From Avoscillospira_A sp052117125 (lineage in GTDB: Bacteria; Bacillota; Clostridia; Oscillospirales; Oscillospiraceae): a DNA stretch of 64,000 nucleotides. Both the position numbers and the translations under genes were made by a program. Location: positions 62,001 through 126,000 of the forward strand of contig NZ_JBQKJT010000009.1 of NCBI RefSeq assembly GCF_052117125.1, read 5' to 3'. The notes beneath the pieces are model-generated. The model was not told the DNA's origin and made no database searches. It was given only the letters and a program-made list of their open reading frames with translations. This document shows positions 1 to 7,862 of this stretch, in pieces. The first letter of the stretch is position 1, and the number at the start of each line of letters is the position of its first letter.

Positions 1-684
1 GCCCAGGCAGCGGCTGGTGGCCTGCTTGAGGGCGGCTTCATCGTGGAGGGTGGTCACGTGGCCCACGCTGGCCTTGACTACGATGGCCTTGAGCTTCTTG
101 GAGCCCATGACCGCGCCGACGCCGGAGCGACCGGCGGCCCGGTCCTTGTCGTTGATGATGGCGGCCAGCAGCGCCTGATGCTCACCGGCGGGACCGATGT
201 TCAGAACAGAGGCTTTTTCGCCGTGGACCTTGCGCAGCGCCTCATCCAGGTCCTCACTCTTCATACCCACGTACTGCTCGGCACTGTGGAACGAGATTTC
301 TCCGTCATCCACCAGTAGATAGGTCCACTCCTTGGCCACGCCCTCGACGATGAGACCGTCCCAACCGGCGTGTTTCAGCTTGGCGCCCCAGATGCCGCCG
401 GAGTTGGAACAGGCGATCATGCCCGTCAGGGGAGACTTGGTACAGACCATATAGCGGCCCGAGGACGGCGACGGCGTGCCGGTCATGGGGCCGGTGATGT
501 AAACCAGCTTGTTGTCGGGGCCCAGGGGGTCCACCGTGGCGACGCCCTCATCGTAGAGGATCTTGGTACCAAGACCACGGCCGCCGATGTACCGCTGGGC
601 TTTTTCCAATTCCAGAGGCTCCACGGCCACCGTACCGGCGGTCAGATCGATACGGGCGAGTTTCTCATAGTAAGAACGGCTCAT
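1..684 (-). CDS. aor: Aldehyde ferredoxin oxidoreductase, N-terminal part (runs off window)
   Basis: N-terminal 228 codons of a tungsten-dependent aldehyde:ferredoxin oxidoreductase, which oxidises aldehydes to acids in the cytoplasm and reduces ferredoxin. The start is an ATG at 684 behind an AAGGAGGG ribosome site. Visible family features are the opening YYEKLARIDLTAG, the GGRGLGTK pterdin-domain loop near residue 39, SPLTGMIACSNSGG, and the RAAGRSGVGAVMGSKKLKA segment near residue 190 that closes the first pterin-binding domain. The cysteine ligands of the 4Fe-4S cluster would lie in the C-terminal part outside the window. It is divergent from a molybdopterin/tungstopterin assembly cluster and near a tungstate transporter, which supports tungsten as the metal. 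Whether the rest of the gene is intact cannot be seen. Confidence 0.95.
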   Translation of the reverse strand, partial: MSRSYYEKLARIDLTAGTVAVEPLELEKAQRYIGGRGLGTKILYDEGVATVDPLGPDNKLVYITGPMTGTPSPSSGRYMVCTKSPLTGMIACSNSGGIWGAKLKHAGWDGLIVEGVAKEWTYLLVDDGEISFHSAEQYVGMKSEDLDEALRKVHGEKASVLNIGPAGEHQALLAAIINDKDRAAGRSGVGAVMGSKKLKAIVVKASVGHVTTLHDEAALKQATSRCLG

Positions 685-789
685 ACGATTCCCTCCTTGA
701 AAAAATGGGGTTCCTTACACACTTCCTACTTTCATCATAGCTGGAATTCGTGAAAATACAATAAAATCGCAAGAGAATTCACATTGGAC

Positions 790-819
790 TTGTCAACATT
801 GTGTGAAATGGGTTATACT
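790..819 (+). promoter_or_regulatory. Probable promoter of the moe operon in the aor/moe divergent region
   Basis: TTGTCA at 790-795 and TATACT at 814-819 with an 18-bp spacer, about 35 bp before the first moe-operon gene. GTCAAC occurs twice as a direct repeat (792-797 and 823-828) around the -10 box and could be an operator. The divergent region is 685-855. A promoter for aor on the other strand was not clear; a TATGAT-like -10 has only a weak -35. Confidence 0.6.
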
Positions 820-855
820 TGTGTCAACTGCTATATAAAAGAGGAGGGGTAAGTG

Positions 856-1794
856 ATGCCGGACCAGAAGGCCCTGTCCACCCAGCAGGTGGCGGCAATG
901 CTCCATGTGAGCTGCAATACTGTCTATGAACTGATTCGGCGGGGGGAGATCAATTCCTATAAGGTGGGGCGCAAGGTGCGGTTCACCAAGGAGGACGTGG
1001 ACCAGTACATTGCCCGGTCCCGCCACGAGCGTTCGGCCCCAAAGGTCAAGACCGCTGAGTTGGAGGGCGGGCTCCTCACCCGGGCCGACTGGGACCATCA
1101 TTTTATTATCGCGGGCCAGGATGTGGTGCTGGATTTGTTGTCCAGCCGGATGCAGCAGAAGAATGTGGCGGCGCTGCGGGCGTACCTCAGCGGCTTTGAG
1201 GGGCTGCTGGCCCTCTATCAGAAGCGCATCCATGCCGCCATGGTCCATCTGTGGGCCGGGGATGTGGACCGGTACAACAGCCCCTATGTCCGGCGGCTGA
1301 TGCCCGGTGTGGGGGCCGTTTTGGTCAATGTGTCCCGGCGGATGCAGGGCTTTTATGTGGCGGCGGGCAATCCCAAGCACATCACCGGCTGGGAGGATCT
1401 GGGCCGGGCGGATGTGCGCATGCTCAACCGGGGCTGCGGTTCCGCGTCCCGGGTGCTGCTGGATGAACATCTGCGGCGGCTTGGCATTGCGCCGTCGGCG
1501 GTCCGGGGATATGATCAGGAAACCGGCTCCCATCTGACGCTGGCCGGGGCCATTGCCCAGGGGAAGGCCGACGTGGGCGTGGGTACCGAACGGGTCACCC
1601 GCAAGCAGGCGGGACTGGACTTTATCCCCCTACAGCAGGAACGCTGTGATCTGGTCCTGCGGAAAGACACGCTGGAACAGACGGAGGTACAGACGCTGCT
1701 GGCCGTTTTACGGGACCCGGCCTTTCGCCGGGAGCTGGAGGAGTTCAGCGGCAACGACTATGCGCAGATGGGGGAAATTCTGGAGGAGGTTTGA
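856..1794 (+). CDS. Excisionase-type HTH regulator with PBP-like oxyanion/cofactor sensor domain
   Basis: Two-domain protein of 312 residues. Residues 1-55 are a MerR/excisionase-type helix-turn-helix (LSTQQVAAMLHVSCNTVYEL followed by the YKVGRKVRF wing). Residues about 90-300 are a periplasmic-binding-protein-like domain of the type found in molybdenum-cofactor genes, with AAGNPKHITGWEDL and LNRGCGSASRVLLD. There is no signal peptide, so the domain acts in the cytoplasm, presumably sensing tungstate, molybdate or a pterin intermediate (inference). A GTG lies at 853, but ATG 856 has the better spacing from AGGAGG. The gene precedes moeA by 3 bp and is divergent from aor, so it is the likely local regulator. 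The same sensor domain recurs at the C-terminus of the second MoeA. Confidence 0.85.
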   Translation: MPDQKALSTQQVAAMLHVSCNTVYELIRRGEINSYKVGRKVRFTKEDVDQYIARSRHERSAPKVKTAELEGGLLTRADWDHHFIIAGQDVVLDLLSSRMQQKNVAALRAYLSGFEGLLALYQKRIHAAMVHLWAGDVDRYNSPYVRRLMPGVGAVLVNVSRRMQGFYVAAGNPKHITGWEDLGRADVRMLNRGCGSASRVLLDEHLRRLGIAPSAVRGYDQETGSHLTLAGAIAQGKADVGVGTERVTRKQAGLDFIPLQQERCDLVLRKDTLEQTEVQTLLAVLRDPAFRRELEEFSGNDYAQMGEILEEV

Positions 1795-1797
1795 CAC

Positions 1798-3018
1798 ATG
1801 TTGACAGTGAAGACGCCCGAGGAGGTACTGTCGCTGATTGCGGAATCGGCGTTTACAGTGGGGGAACCGGAGCGGGTGCCCCTGTCCGCGGCCTTGGGCC
1901 GGGTGCTGGCGGAAGCGGTGACGGCTGCGGAGTTTGTACCGGATTTTGACCGGTCCACCGTGGACGGCTACGCGGTCCGGGGAGCCGATACGTTTGGATG
2001 CAGCGACAGCATCCCGGCCATTCTGACGGTTATCGGCTCGGTCCAAATGGGCCGGGCGGCAGCGGGAACCGTGGTGGAAAACACCTGTATGGCCGTACCC
2101 ACCGGCGGCGCGCTGCCCCAGGGGGCCGATGCGGTGGTAATGATCGAATATACAGAGGACTACGGCGACGGCACCATCGGCATTATGAAGCCCGCCGCCC
2201 CCGGCAGTAATCTGGTGTATCGGGGCGACGACGTACGGCCCGGTAAGGTGGTGTTGCAGGCGGGCCGTGTTCTGACGGCCGCCGACATCGGCGCATTGGC
2301 GGCCCTGGGCCGGTCCCAGGTGACCGTGGCCCGACGGCCCAGAGTGGCTGTTATCAGCACCGGTGACGAGCTGGTGGACGTGACGGAGCAGCCGGGGCCC
2401 GGTCAGGTCCGGGACGTCAATTCGGCCCTGCTGGCGGCAGCGGTGGTCTCTTTTGGCGGCGAAGCCGTCCCCATGGGGGCATTGCGGGATGAGGAGACGC
2501 TGCTGGAAGAGACGGTGCGCAAGGCGTTGGCACAGTGTGACTGCGTGTTGATTTCCGGCGGCAGCTCTGTGGGGGAAAAGGACGCTACCTGCCGGGTGAT
2601 TGACCGGCTGGGCCGATTGCTGTTCCACGGCATCGCCATGAAGCCCGGCAAGCCCACCATTCTGGGCGTTGTGGAGGGCAAGCCCGTCATGGGACTGCCG
2701 GGCCATCCCGGCGCGGCGTTCTTTGTGGCCAACCTGTTTTTGAAGCCCCTGCTGGCCCGGATGCAGGGCCGCACGCTGGTGCGCCGTCCGGTGCCTGCCG
2801 TTTTGACGGAGACCGTCTCGGCCAACCATGGCCGGGCCCAGTATACCGGGGTCCATCTGACGGAGCGGGATGGCATGCTGTATGCCGAACCCATCCGCAG
2901 CAAGTCGGGCCTCATCAGTACCCTGGCCGGGTCCGACGGCTATTTTGAAATCCCACGGGACTGCGAGGGACTGCCCCAGGGCAGCACCGTCGCCGTCACC
3001 GTGTACCATTTGGAATGA
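1798..3018 (+). CDS. moeA: Molybdopterin molybdenumtransferase MoeA
   Basis: 406-residue MoeA, the normal size. It inserts molybdate or tungstate into adenylylated molybdopterin in the last step of cofactor synthesis. Visible motifs are FDRSTVDGYAVR near residue 43, the domain III motif VISTGDELVD near residue 184, VLISGGSSVGEKD near residue 250, and the PGKPTILG and GLPGHPGAAFF signatures after it. It starts 3 bp after the HTH-sensor gene, which ends in a GGAGGAGG ribosome site, so the two are co-transcribed. Next to aor and tupABC its metal is probably tungsten. It is followed 22 bp later by a second, longer MoeA. Confidence 0.95.
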   Translation: MLTVKTPEEVLSLIAESAFTVGEPERVPLSAALGRVLAEAVTAAEFVPDFDRSTVDGYAVRGADTFGCSDSIPAILTVIGSVQMGRAAAGTVVENTCMAVPTGGALPQGADAVVMIEYTEDYGDGTIGIMKPAAPGSNLVYRGDDVRPGKVVLQAGRVLTAADIGALAALGRSQVTVARRPRVAVISTGDELVDVTEQPGPGQVRDVNSALLAAAVVSFGGEAVPMGALRDEETLLEETVRKALAQCDCVLISGGSSVGEKDATCRVIDRLGRLLFHGIAMKPGKPTILGVVEGKPVMGLPGHPGAAFFVANLFLKPLLARMQGRTLVRRPVPAVLTETVSANHGRAQYTGVHLTERDGMLYAEPIRSKSGLISTLAGSDGYFEIPRDCEGLPQGSTVAVTVYHLE

Positions 3019-3040
3019 AACAAGAAGGAGAATCGCACCC

Positions 3041-4945
3041 ATGGCATTTCAATTCCTGCAAAACATGCCCTTAGATGAGGCAAAAACCCTGTACTTAACG
3101 ACGCTGCTGGACCACGGATTCGCTCCCGCAGAGGAGACGATTCCCGTGGGCGAGGCGTTGGGACGCATTACGTCCCGGGCGGTTTACGCCCATATCTGCG
3201 CCCCCCATTACCATGCCAGCGCCATGGACGGCATTGCCGTCCGGGCTGCCGATACCTTCGGCGCCACGGAGACCACGCCGGTGGTGCTGCCGCCGTCCCA
3301 GTTCACGGTGCTGGATACGGGCGACCCCATCCCCGAGGGGTGTGACGCCGTCATTATGGTGGAGGATGTGGTCTATGAGGAAGACGGCTCTGCCCGGCTC
3401 TATGCTCCGGCGGCTCCCTGGCAGCATATCCGCCAGATTGGAGAGGACGTCTGTGCCGGAGAAATGCTTCTGCCGTCCCGTACCGCCGTGACCCCGGCGG
3501 CCATGGGCGCGCTGCTGGCCGGCGGCGTCCTGGAGATTCCGGTGTACCGCCGCCCGGTGGTGGGCATTCTGCCCACCGGCGACGAGATCATCCCGCCCAC
3601 CACGGACCCGGCCCCGGGCCAGATCATGGAGTTCAATTCCACCATTTTCTCGGCCATGGTGCAGGAGTGGGGCGCGGTGCCGAAAACGTACCCCATCACC
3701 CGGGACAACCTGGACGATATCCGGGCCAGAGTGGCCCAGGCGGCGGCGGAGTGCGATATGGTGCTTCTGAACGCCGGTTCTTCGGCGGGCCGGGAGGATT
3801 ACAGCTGCCAGGCCATTTCGGAGGTGGGCGAGGTCCTGTGCCACGGTATCGCCATCAAGCCCGGCAAGCCCGCCATTCTTGGCTGTAAGGGTACCGTACC
3901 CATTTTGGGTGTGCCAGGCTATCCCGTGTCGGGCATCCTAGTCATCCGGGAGCTGTTGCAGCCGCTGGTGGAGCATCTGACAGGCCGCACCCATGCCCAG
4001 GTGGAGACGGCGGAGGCCGTTCTGTCCCGCCCCGTGATGTCGGGCCTCAAGTATCGGGAGTTTATCCGCGTCCGGCTGGGGTATGTGGGGGACAAGCTGA
4101 TGGCGTCTCCGTTGAGCCGCGGCAGCGGTGTCGTCACCTCCTTTATGAAGGCCGACGGCATTTTGGAGGTACCCCAGGGGACGGAGGGCTATGAAAACGG
4201 CCAGACGGTCACCGTCCAACTGCTGCGGCCCAGGGCCGAACTCCAGAAAACCCTGGTGGTCATCGGCAGCCACGACCCCCTCATGGACGAATTGGCGGAC
4301 CTGTTCCGTCTGGACGGGCAGTTCTATCTCAGCTCGTCCCACGTGGGCTCCATGGGTGGTATCATGGCGATCCGCCGGGGCGAGGCCCATATGGGCGGTG
4401 TCCATCTGCTGGATGAAAAGGATGGCTCCTACAATATGGCGTTTATTCATAAGTATTTTCCCAACGGCGGCGTCCGTCTGGTGGAGTGCGTGGGCCGGAC
4501 CCAGGGCCTGATGCTGGCCCCGGGCAATCCCAAGGGAATCCAATGCTTTGCCGATCTGGCCAAGGAGGGCATCTCCTATGTGAACCGCCAGAAGGGGAGT
4601 GGTACCCGGATTCTCTTCGACTATCTGTGCAAACAGGAGCACGTGGACGGCAAGGCCATCTATGGCTATGACCGGGAGGAATTCACCCACACGGCGGTGG
4701 CGGCGCAGATTGCCAACGGCAGCGGCGACGCCGGTATGGGCATCTGGTCCGCGGCGCAGCTGTACGGTCTGGAATTCCTGCCCATCTGTACGGAGCAGTA
4801 CGATCTGCTGATTCCCGACAGCGCTTGGGATACTCCCATAGTGCAGAAGCTGCTGGAGGTACTCCGCAGCGATACCTTCCGCGCCCGGCTGGAAGCCCTG
4901 GGCGGCTATACGGTAAACAATCCTGGTACGGTGCGGGAACTGTAA
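3041..4945 (+). CDS. moeA: MoeA fused to C-terminal PBP-like sensor domain
   Basis: 634-residue fusion. Residues 1-405 are a complete MoeA (YHASAMDGIAVR, ILPTGDEIIP, LLNAGSSAGRED, IKPGKPAILG, LGVPGYPVSG). Residues about 410-634 are the PBP-like domain also found in the first gene of the operon (LAPGNPKGIQCFADL, VNRQKGSGTRILFDYL). This fusion is a known architecture in anaerobes and may couple metal insertion to substrate or metal sensing. The ATG at 3041 has GAAGGAG ten bases upstream. The two MoeA copies may divide the work between metals or between the adenylate hydrolysis and insertion steps; this is inference. The gene ends facing tupC, with a terminator-bearing repeat between. Confidence 0.93.
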   Translation: MAFQFLQNMPLDEAKTLYLTTLLDHGFAPAEETIPVGEALGRITSRAVYAHICAPHYHASAMDGIAVRAADTFGATETTPVVLPPSQFTVLDTGDPIPEGCDAVIMVEDVVYEEDGSARLYAPAAPWQHIRQIGEDVCAGEMLLPSRTAVTPAAMGALLAGGVLEIPVYRRPVVGILPTGDEIIPPTTDPAPGQIMEFNSTIFSAMVQEWGAVPKTYPITRDNLDDIRARVAQAAAECDMVLLNAGSSAGREDYSCQAISEVGEVLCHGIAIKPGKPAILGCKGTVPILGVPGYPVSGILVIRELLQPLVEHLTGRTHAQVETAEAVLSRPVMSGLKYREFIRVRLGYVGDKLMASPLSRGSGVVTSFMKADGILEVPQGTEGYENGQTVTVQLLRPRAELQKTLVVIGSHDPLMDELADLFRLDGQFYLSSSHVGSMGGIMAIRRGEAHMGGVHLLDEKDGSYNMAFIHKYFPNGGVRLVECVGRTQGLMLAPGNPKGIQCFADLAKEGISYVNRQKGSGTRILFDYLCKQEHVDGKAIYGYDREEFTHTAVAAQIANGSGDAGMGIWSAAQLYGLEFLPICTEQYDLLIPDSAWDTPIVQKLLEVLRSDTFRARLEALGGYTVNNPGTVREL

Positions 4946-4972
4946 GTTCACCGAATGAACAATGGAATATAG

Positions 4973-5150
4973 AACGCCCCCGGCGTCCACCCTTTATGGG
5001 TGGCGCCGGGGGCGTTGGCCTTTGGCCGGGAATTGCGCCATCTGCGGATGGCGCTTTGGATGCTGGGGGATTTCGCGCCTTGCGAGGCACGACCAGAGGC
5101 TCTGCCTCTGGACTCCGCGATTTTTTGAAAAAAATCGAATAAAACTTTTT
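4973..5150 (+). repeat. Dispersed intergenic repeat, copy A, with terminator hairpin
   Basis: About 178 bp filling the gap between the convergent ends of moeA and tupC. It opens with a strong hairpin (AACGCCCCCGGCG at 4973-4985 pairs with 5004-5016; CCACCC/GGGTGG continue the stem), probably a bidirectional terminator. Then come a conserved block around 5026-5062 (AATTGCGCCATCTGCGGATG and following), a small hairpin CCAGAGG...CCTCTGG, and a conserved AT-rich end (CGAATAAAACTTT). A second copy lies inverted at 25147-25313. The last two bases overlap the tupC stop codon. Confidence 0.75.
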
Positions 5151-5805
5151 ATGAGCCGTAAAATGAGAGAAATTGCCGGGTTTCAGGGTGTTGTGGTTCG
5201 TATAGAACCGTTTTAGCGGGGCCCTGCTCCAACAGCTGCCCTTTGTGGAAATACAGGGCGTGATCGGCCAGCCGCCGGGCCTGCTGGAGACTGTGGGTGA
5301 CCAGCAGCAGGGCACAGCCTGTTTCAGCCACATACTGACGGGTCAAATGCTCGGTGAGCACAGTACTTTCCATGTCCATGGAAGCCGTGGGTTCATCCAG
5401 AATGACCAAGTCATATTGCCCCATGAACAGCCGGGCCAGTGCCATGCGAGCCGTCTCGCCGCCGGACAGACGGTGTGCCGGTTTTCCGGCCAGGTGGGAC
5501 AACTGTACCGCCTCCAGCAGACGGTTGGCCCGGTCCCGGTCCCGATTCACCAGCAGCAGATTTTGCAGGACGCTCAGCCGGTATCCGTAGCTTTTCTGGG
5601 GCAGATACCCCACCCGCAGCCCCGGTTCCGTCACCAGGCGGCGGCAGTCAGGAGGGAGGACGCCGGCAATCACACGGGAAAAGGTGGATTTTCCGCTGCC
5701 ATTGGCGCCGATGACGGCGTACAATGTTCCGGCTTGCAGCGTCAGGTCCGGTACGGTAACTGCCGCTTGGCCGCCGAAGGATTTGGTAAAGGCATAAAGG
5801 TTCAT
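5149..5805 (-). CDS. tupC: Tungstate ABC transporter ATP-binding protein
   Basis: 218-residue ABC ATPase that powers import through the membrane partner TupB. Walker A is GANGSGKST near residue 33, the signature is LSGGETARMALARL near residue 123, Walker B is LVILDEPTASMD near residue 146, and the switch histidine lies in LLVTHS. The start ATG at 5805 overlaps the tupB stop by 4 bp, so translation is coupled. Assignment to tungstate rests on the adjacent permease and the TupA-type binding protein with its TTTS motif. The reading frame stays open upstream through tupB in the wrong frame, so a much longer call would be an error. Confidence 0.9.
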   Translation of the reverse strand: MNLYAFTKSFGGQAAVTVPDLTLQAGTLYAVIGANGSGKSTFSRVIAGVLPPDCRRLVTEPGLRVGYLPQKSYGYRLSVLQNLLLVNRDRDRANRLLEAVQLSHLAGKPAHRLSGGETARMALARLFMGQYDLVILDEPTASMDMESTVLTEHLTRQYVAETGCALLLVTHSLQQARRLADHALYFHKGQLLEQGPAKTVLYEPQHPETRQFLSFYGS

Positions 5806-6488
5806 GACGCCACCTTCCTTTGCAGCAGGGACAACGCCAGATTCATCCCCAGGGACAGCACCAGAAGAATCAGCCCCAACGCGATGCCAAGCGAGAAATT
5901 GCCCCGGTTGGTGTATTGCATGATGGCCGTGGTCATGACGTTGGTTTTCCAGGCGATGGCGCCGCCCACCATGGACACGGCGCCTACTTCGGCGATGGCG
6001 CGGGAGAAACCCAGCAGATACCCGGAAAAGATGGGATAGCGGCTCTCGTTGAGGAGCAGCAGAAAGGTTTTCCGGCGGGACAGTCCCAGACCCTTGGCCG
6101 TCTCCCGGACGGGACCGGCAATCTGGGCCACGTATGTCTCCATGTGACTGGTGAGCAGGGGCGTGATCAGCACCACCTGGGCCAGAATCATAATTTCCAC
6201 GGTGAACAACAGATGGAAATGGCGCAGTGGTCCCACGCCGGAGAAGAGGATATAGAAAATCAGCCCGCAGACCACCGGCGGCACGCCCATGAGGGTCCGG
6301 TTCAGCACCAGCAGCAGTCCCCGGCCCGGAAACCGGCAGGCCCCAAGCAACAGCCCCAGCGGCACGCCCAGCAGCAGGGCAATGAGGGAACTGGACAGGC
6401 TCGTTCTGGCTGTGACGGTCAGAATGGAGAGCAGTTCCCGGTCTCCTGAGGCGATCAACGCGATGGCCTGCTCCACAGCAGAGCCCAT
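5802..6488 (-). CDS. tupB: Tungstate ABC transporter permease
   Basis: 228-residue inner-membrane permease of the binding-protein-dependent type. About five or six hydrophobic segments are visible (SSLIALLLGVPLGLLLG, VVCGLIFYILF, ILAQVVLITPLLTS, then IALGLILLVLSLGMNLALSL at the end). The EAA-like cytoplasmic loop is AKGLGLSRRKTFLLLLNES near residue 120. ATG 6488 is chosen because AAAGGGG lies 7 bp before it; another ATG at 6494 is too close to that site. A 12-bp perfect hairpin separates it from tupA. It overlaps tupC by 4 bp. Confidence 0.9.
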   Translation of the reverse strand: MGSAVEQAIALIASGDRELLSILTVTARTSLSSSLIALLLGVPLGLLLGACRFPGRGLLLVLNRTLMGVPPVVCGLIFYILFSGVGPLRHFHLLFTVEIMILAQVVLITPLLTSHMETYVAQIAGPVRETAKGLGLSRRKTFLLLLNESRYPIFSGYLLGFSRAIAEVGAVSMVGGAIAWKTNVMTTAIMQYTNRGNFSLGIALGLILLVLSLGMNLALSLLQRKVAS

Positions 6489-6512
6489 AGACATTCCCCT
6501 TTCCATACCAAA

Positions 6513-6540
6513 TTGGGGTGCTGTCAATACAGCACCCCAA
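6513..6540 (-). promoter_or_regulatory. Hairpin between tupA and tupB
   Basis: A perfect 12-bp inverted repeat (6513-6524 with 6529-6540, loop of 4) lies between tupA and tupB. No T-run follows on the minus strand, so it is more likely an mRNA-stabilising or partial-attenuation hairpin that keeps the binding protein more abundant than the membrane parts. The tupB ribosome site follows directly. Confidence 0.65.
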
Positions 6541-6567
6541 CGGTGAGTTTTTCTGTAATGTGTCTGG

Positions 6568-7644
6568 TTATTCCATGACGCCGTTGTTGGCAACGAAGGT
6601 CAGGAATGTGGCCTTGTCGGTAAGGATGTAGCCGCCCATTTCCTCAGCCATGACCAGGCAAGCGCCCATACCGGCGTTGGCAGAGATGTACCAATCCGTG
6701 TAATCAGCAAAGGATTCCGGGTCCTCGGTGATGCCCAGCTCCGCAGGCCACAGGGACAGCTCCTTGGTGTGGGTACCGGAACCGTCACCACGGGAGATGA
6801 AAGGATACTTGCCCTCGGCAATGGCAGCGAAGGCGTCGAGAACCGTGGCGGCGTCCTTCACACCGGCGGGGTCGGCAGAGGGACCGCAGAGGACAAAGTA
6901 GTTATAGAGGAAGGTCAGACGCTCCGTCTCCATGCCGTCGATCACGCGGGCGAAACCGGCGTTGACAAACTCCTCTTCCTGGCTCTTGGAGTGGACCAGA
7001 ATCAGGTCGGCGTTGCCGAACTTGGCGGCCTCGATGGCCTTGCCGGTACCGGCAGACTGGACCTCTACGGTGTAGCCGTAGGCCTCCTCAAACTGGGGCA
7101 GCAGATAAGCCAGCAGACCGGAGTCGTTGACGGAGGTGGTGGTAGACAGACGAATGGTCTTGGTTTCCTCGGTGGCGGCGGGAATTTCGCCTTCATAGGT
7201 GGGAGCGCCATCGACTGCATAGAACAGGGTATTGCCGTACTCCTTCATACCGTAATTGGTCGCCACTTCCATCGTCTCCGGCAGCAGCATCCAGTGCATC
7301 AGGGCATCGGCGCCGGCGGTGTTGATGGTGACGTCGGAGACGGCGTTGCCGTCGGCATTAGTGAAGGGGGCATCAGGGTTTACGGCGATCATGGAATAGG
7401 TGTTCAGCATGCTCTCGTCGGCTTCCTTGAGGATGGTCAGGTCCACCACCACAGCGCCGCTGTCGTCGGTGGTCTCCTCGCTGCCGGTCTCAGCAGTGTC
7501 CTCCGTGGTCGCCGGGGCGTCGTTGGTCTCGGTGTTGGCGGTGTCCTCCGTGGTGGGTTCGGTGGTGTTCTCTTTGGCGCCGCAGCCTGCCAGAAGACCC
7601 AGCACCGTTGTCAGGGCCAGCACCAATGCAAGAAGCTTTTTCAT
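6568..7644 (-). CDS. tupA: Tungstate-binding lipoprotein, apparently circularly permuted
   Basis: 358-residue substrate-binding lipoprotein of the tungstate transporter. Residues 1-21 are a lipoprotein signal (lipobox LLAGC, Cys21), followed by a Thr/Glu-rich linker to about residue 63. Residues 67-142 (LTILKEADESMLNTYSMIAV to YGNTLFY) resemble the segment that normally ends TupA. Residues 164-358 then begin with the normal N-terminal start of the mature domain (IRLSTTTSVNDSGLLAYLLP) and go through VQSAGTGKAIE, SRGDGSGTHTKEL and NAGMGACLVMAEE to ILTDKATF, where the usual family member continues into the segment found here at the front. So the two parts are swapped in order. The TTTS and SRGD oxyanion contacts are kept, so it should bind. 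The promoter and a structured leader lie upstream. Confidence 0.9.
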   Translation of the reverse strand: MKKLLALVLALTTVLGLLAGCGAKENTTEPTTEDTANTETNDAPATTEDTAETGSEETTDDSGAVVVDLTILKEADESMLNTYSMIAVNPDAPFTNADGNAVSDVTINTAGADALMHWMLLPETMEVATNYGMKEYGNTLFYAVDGAPTYEGEIPAATEETKTIRLSTTTSVNDSGLLAYLLPQFEEAYGYTVEVQSAGTGKAIEAAKFGNADLILVHSKSQEEEFVNAGFARVIDGMETERLTFLYNYFVLCGPSADPAGVKDAATVLDAFAAIAEGKYPFISRGDGSGTHTKELSLWPAELGITEDPESFADYTDWYISANAGMGACLVMAEEMGGYILTDKATFLTFVANNGVME

Positions 7645-7683
7645 GATGGATAATTCCTCCTAAAATATGGAAAAAATGAAACA

Positions 7684-7732
7684 AGCCCCTCCAACTTCCG
7701 TCTTGTACCGATCAGAACCTGGAAAAGGGGCT
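7684..7732 (-). promoter_or_regulatory. Structured tupA leader with terminator-like stem
   Basis: In the ~135-nt leader of tupA, 7724-7732 pairs with 7684-7692 (AGCCCC/GGGGCT core) around a ~31-nt interior, and the 3' side is followed by a T-rich stretch (TTTCATTTTTTCC) on the minus strand. Upstream in the same leader is a 5-bp hairpin, CCCGA/TCGGG, at 7762-7776. This looks like an attenuator or riboswitch. I could not match it to the Moco/Tuco riboswitch consensus as I remember it. Confidence 0.45.
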
Positions 7733-7787
7733 CGTCCACCCGCTTCTAGTTCATATTGTGACCCGAAAGTGTCGGGCTTGCAACAAC

Positions 7788-7816
7788 AGTATACCATATC
7801 CCAAAAGGAAAGGCAA
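7788..7816 (-). promoter_or_regulatory. tupA promoter
   Basis: On the minus strand TTGCCT (7811-7816) and TATACT (7788-7793) are 17 bp apart, and TG precedes the -10 as an extended element. Transcription would begin near 7781, leaving a leader of about 135 nt before tupA. Confidence 0.75.
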
Positions 7817-7820
7817 GTCC

Positions 7821-7850
7821 GAAGACGGCGGGGCAGTGCCCGCCGTCTTC
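7821..7850 (-). terminator. Probable terminator after the moaC-moaA-MOSC-mog operon
   Basis: A near-perfect inverted repeat, GAAGACGGCGGG... at 7821 pairing with the complement ending at 7850, lies just past the mog stop. No clear T-run follows, so its strength is uncertain. Confidence 0.5.
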
Positions 7851-7862
7851 TAGCCATTGGAA

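Noticed and set aside
5149..6540. One long minus-strand frame covering tupC and much of tupB
   Set aside because: Only the part from 5805 down is real ABC ATPase; upstream it reads tupB out of frame. The true permease is in another frame with its own ribosome site.
7645..7862. A Moco/Tuco riboswitch before tupA, and likewise before moaC
   Set aside because: The conserved blocks of that family, as I recall them, are not present; only generic hairpins are seen.
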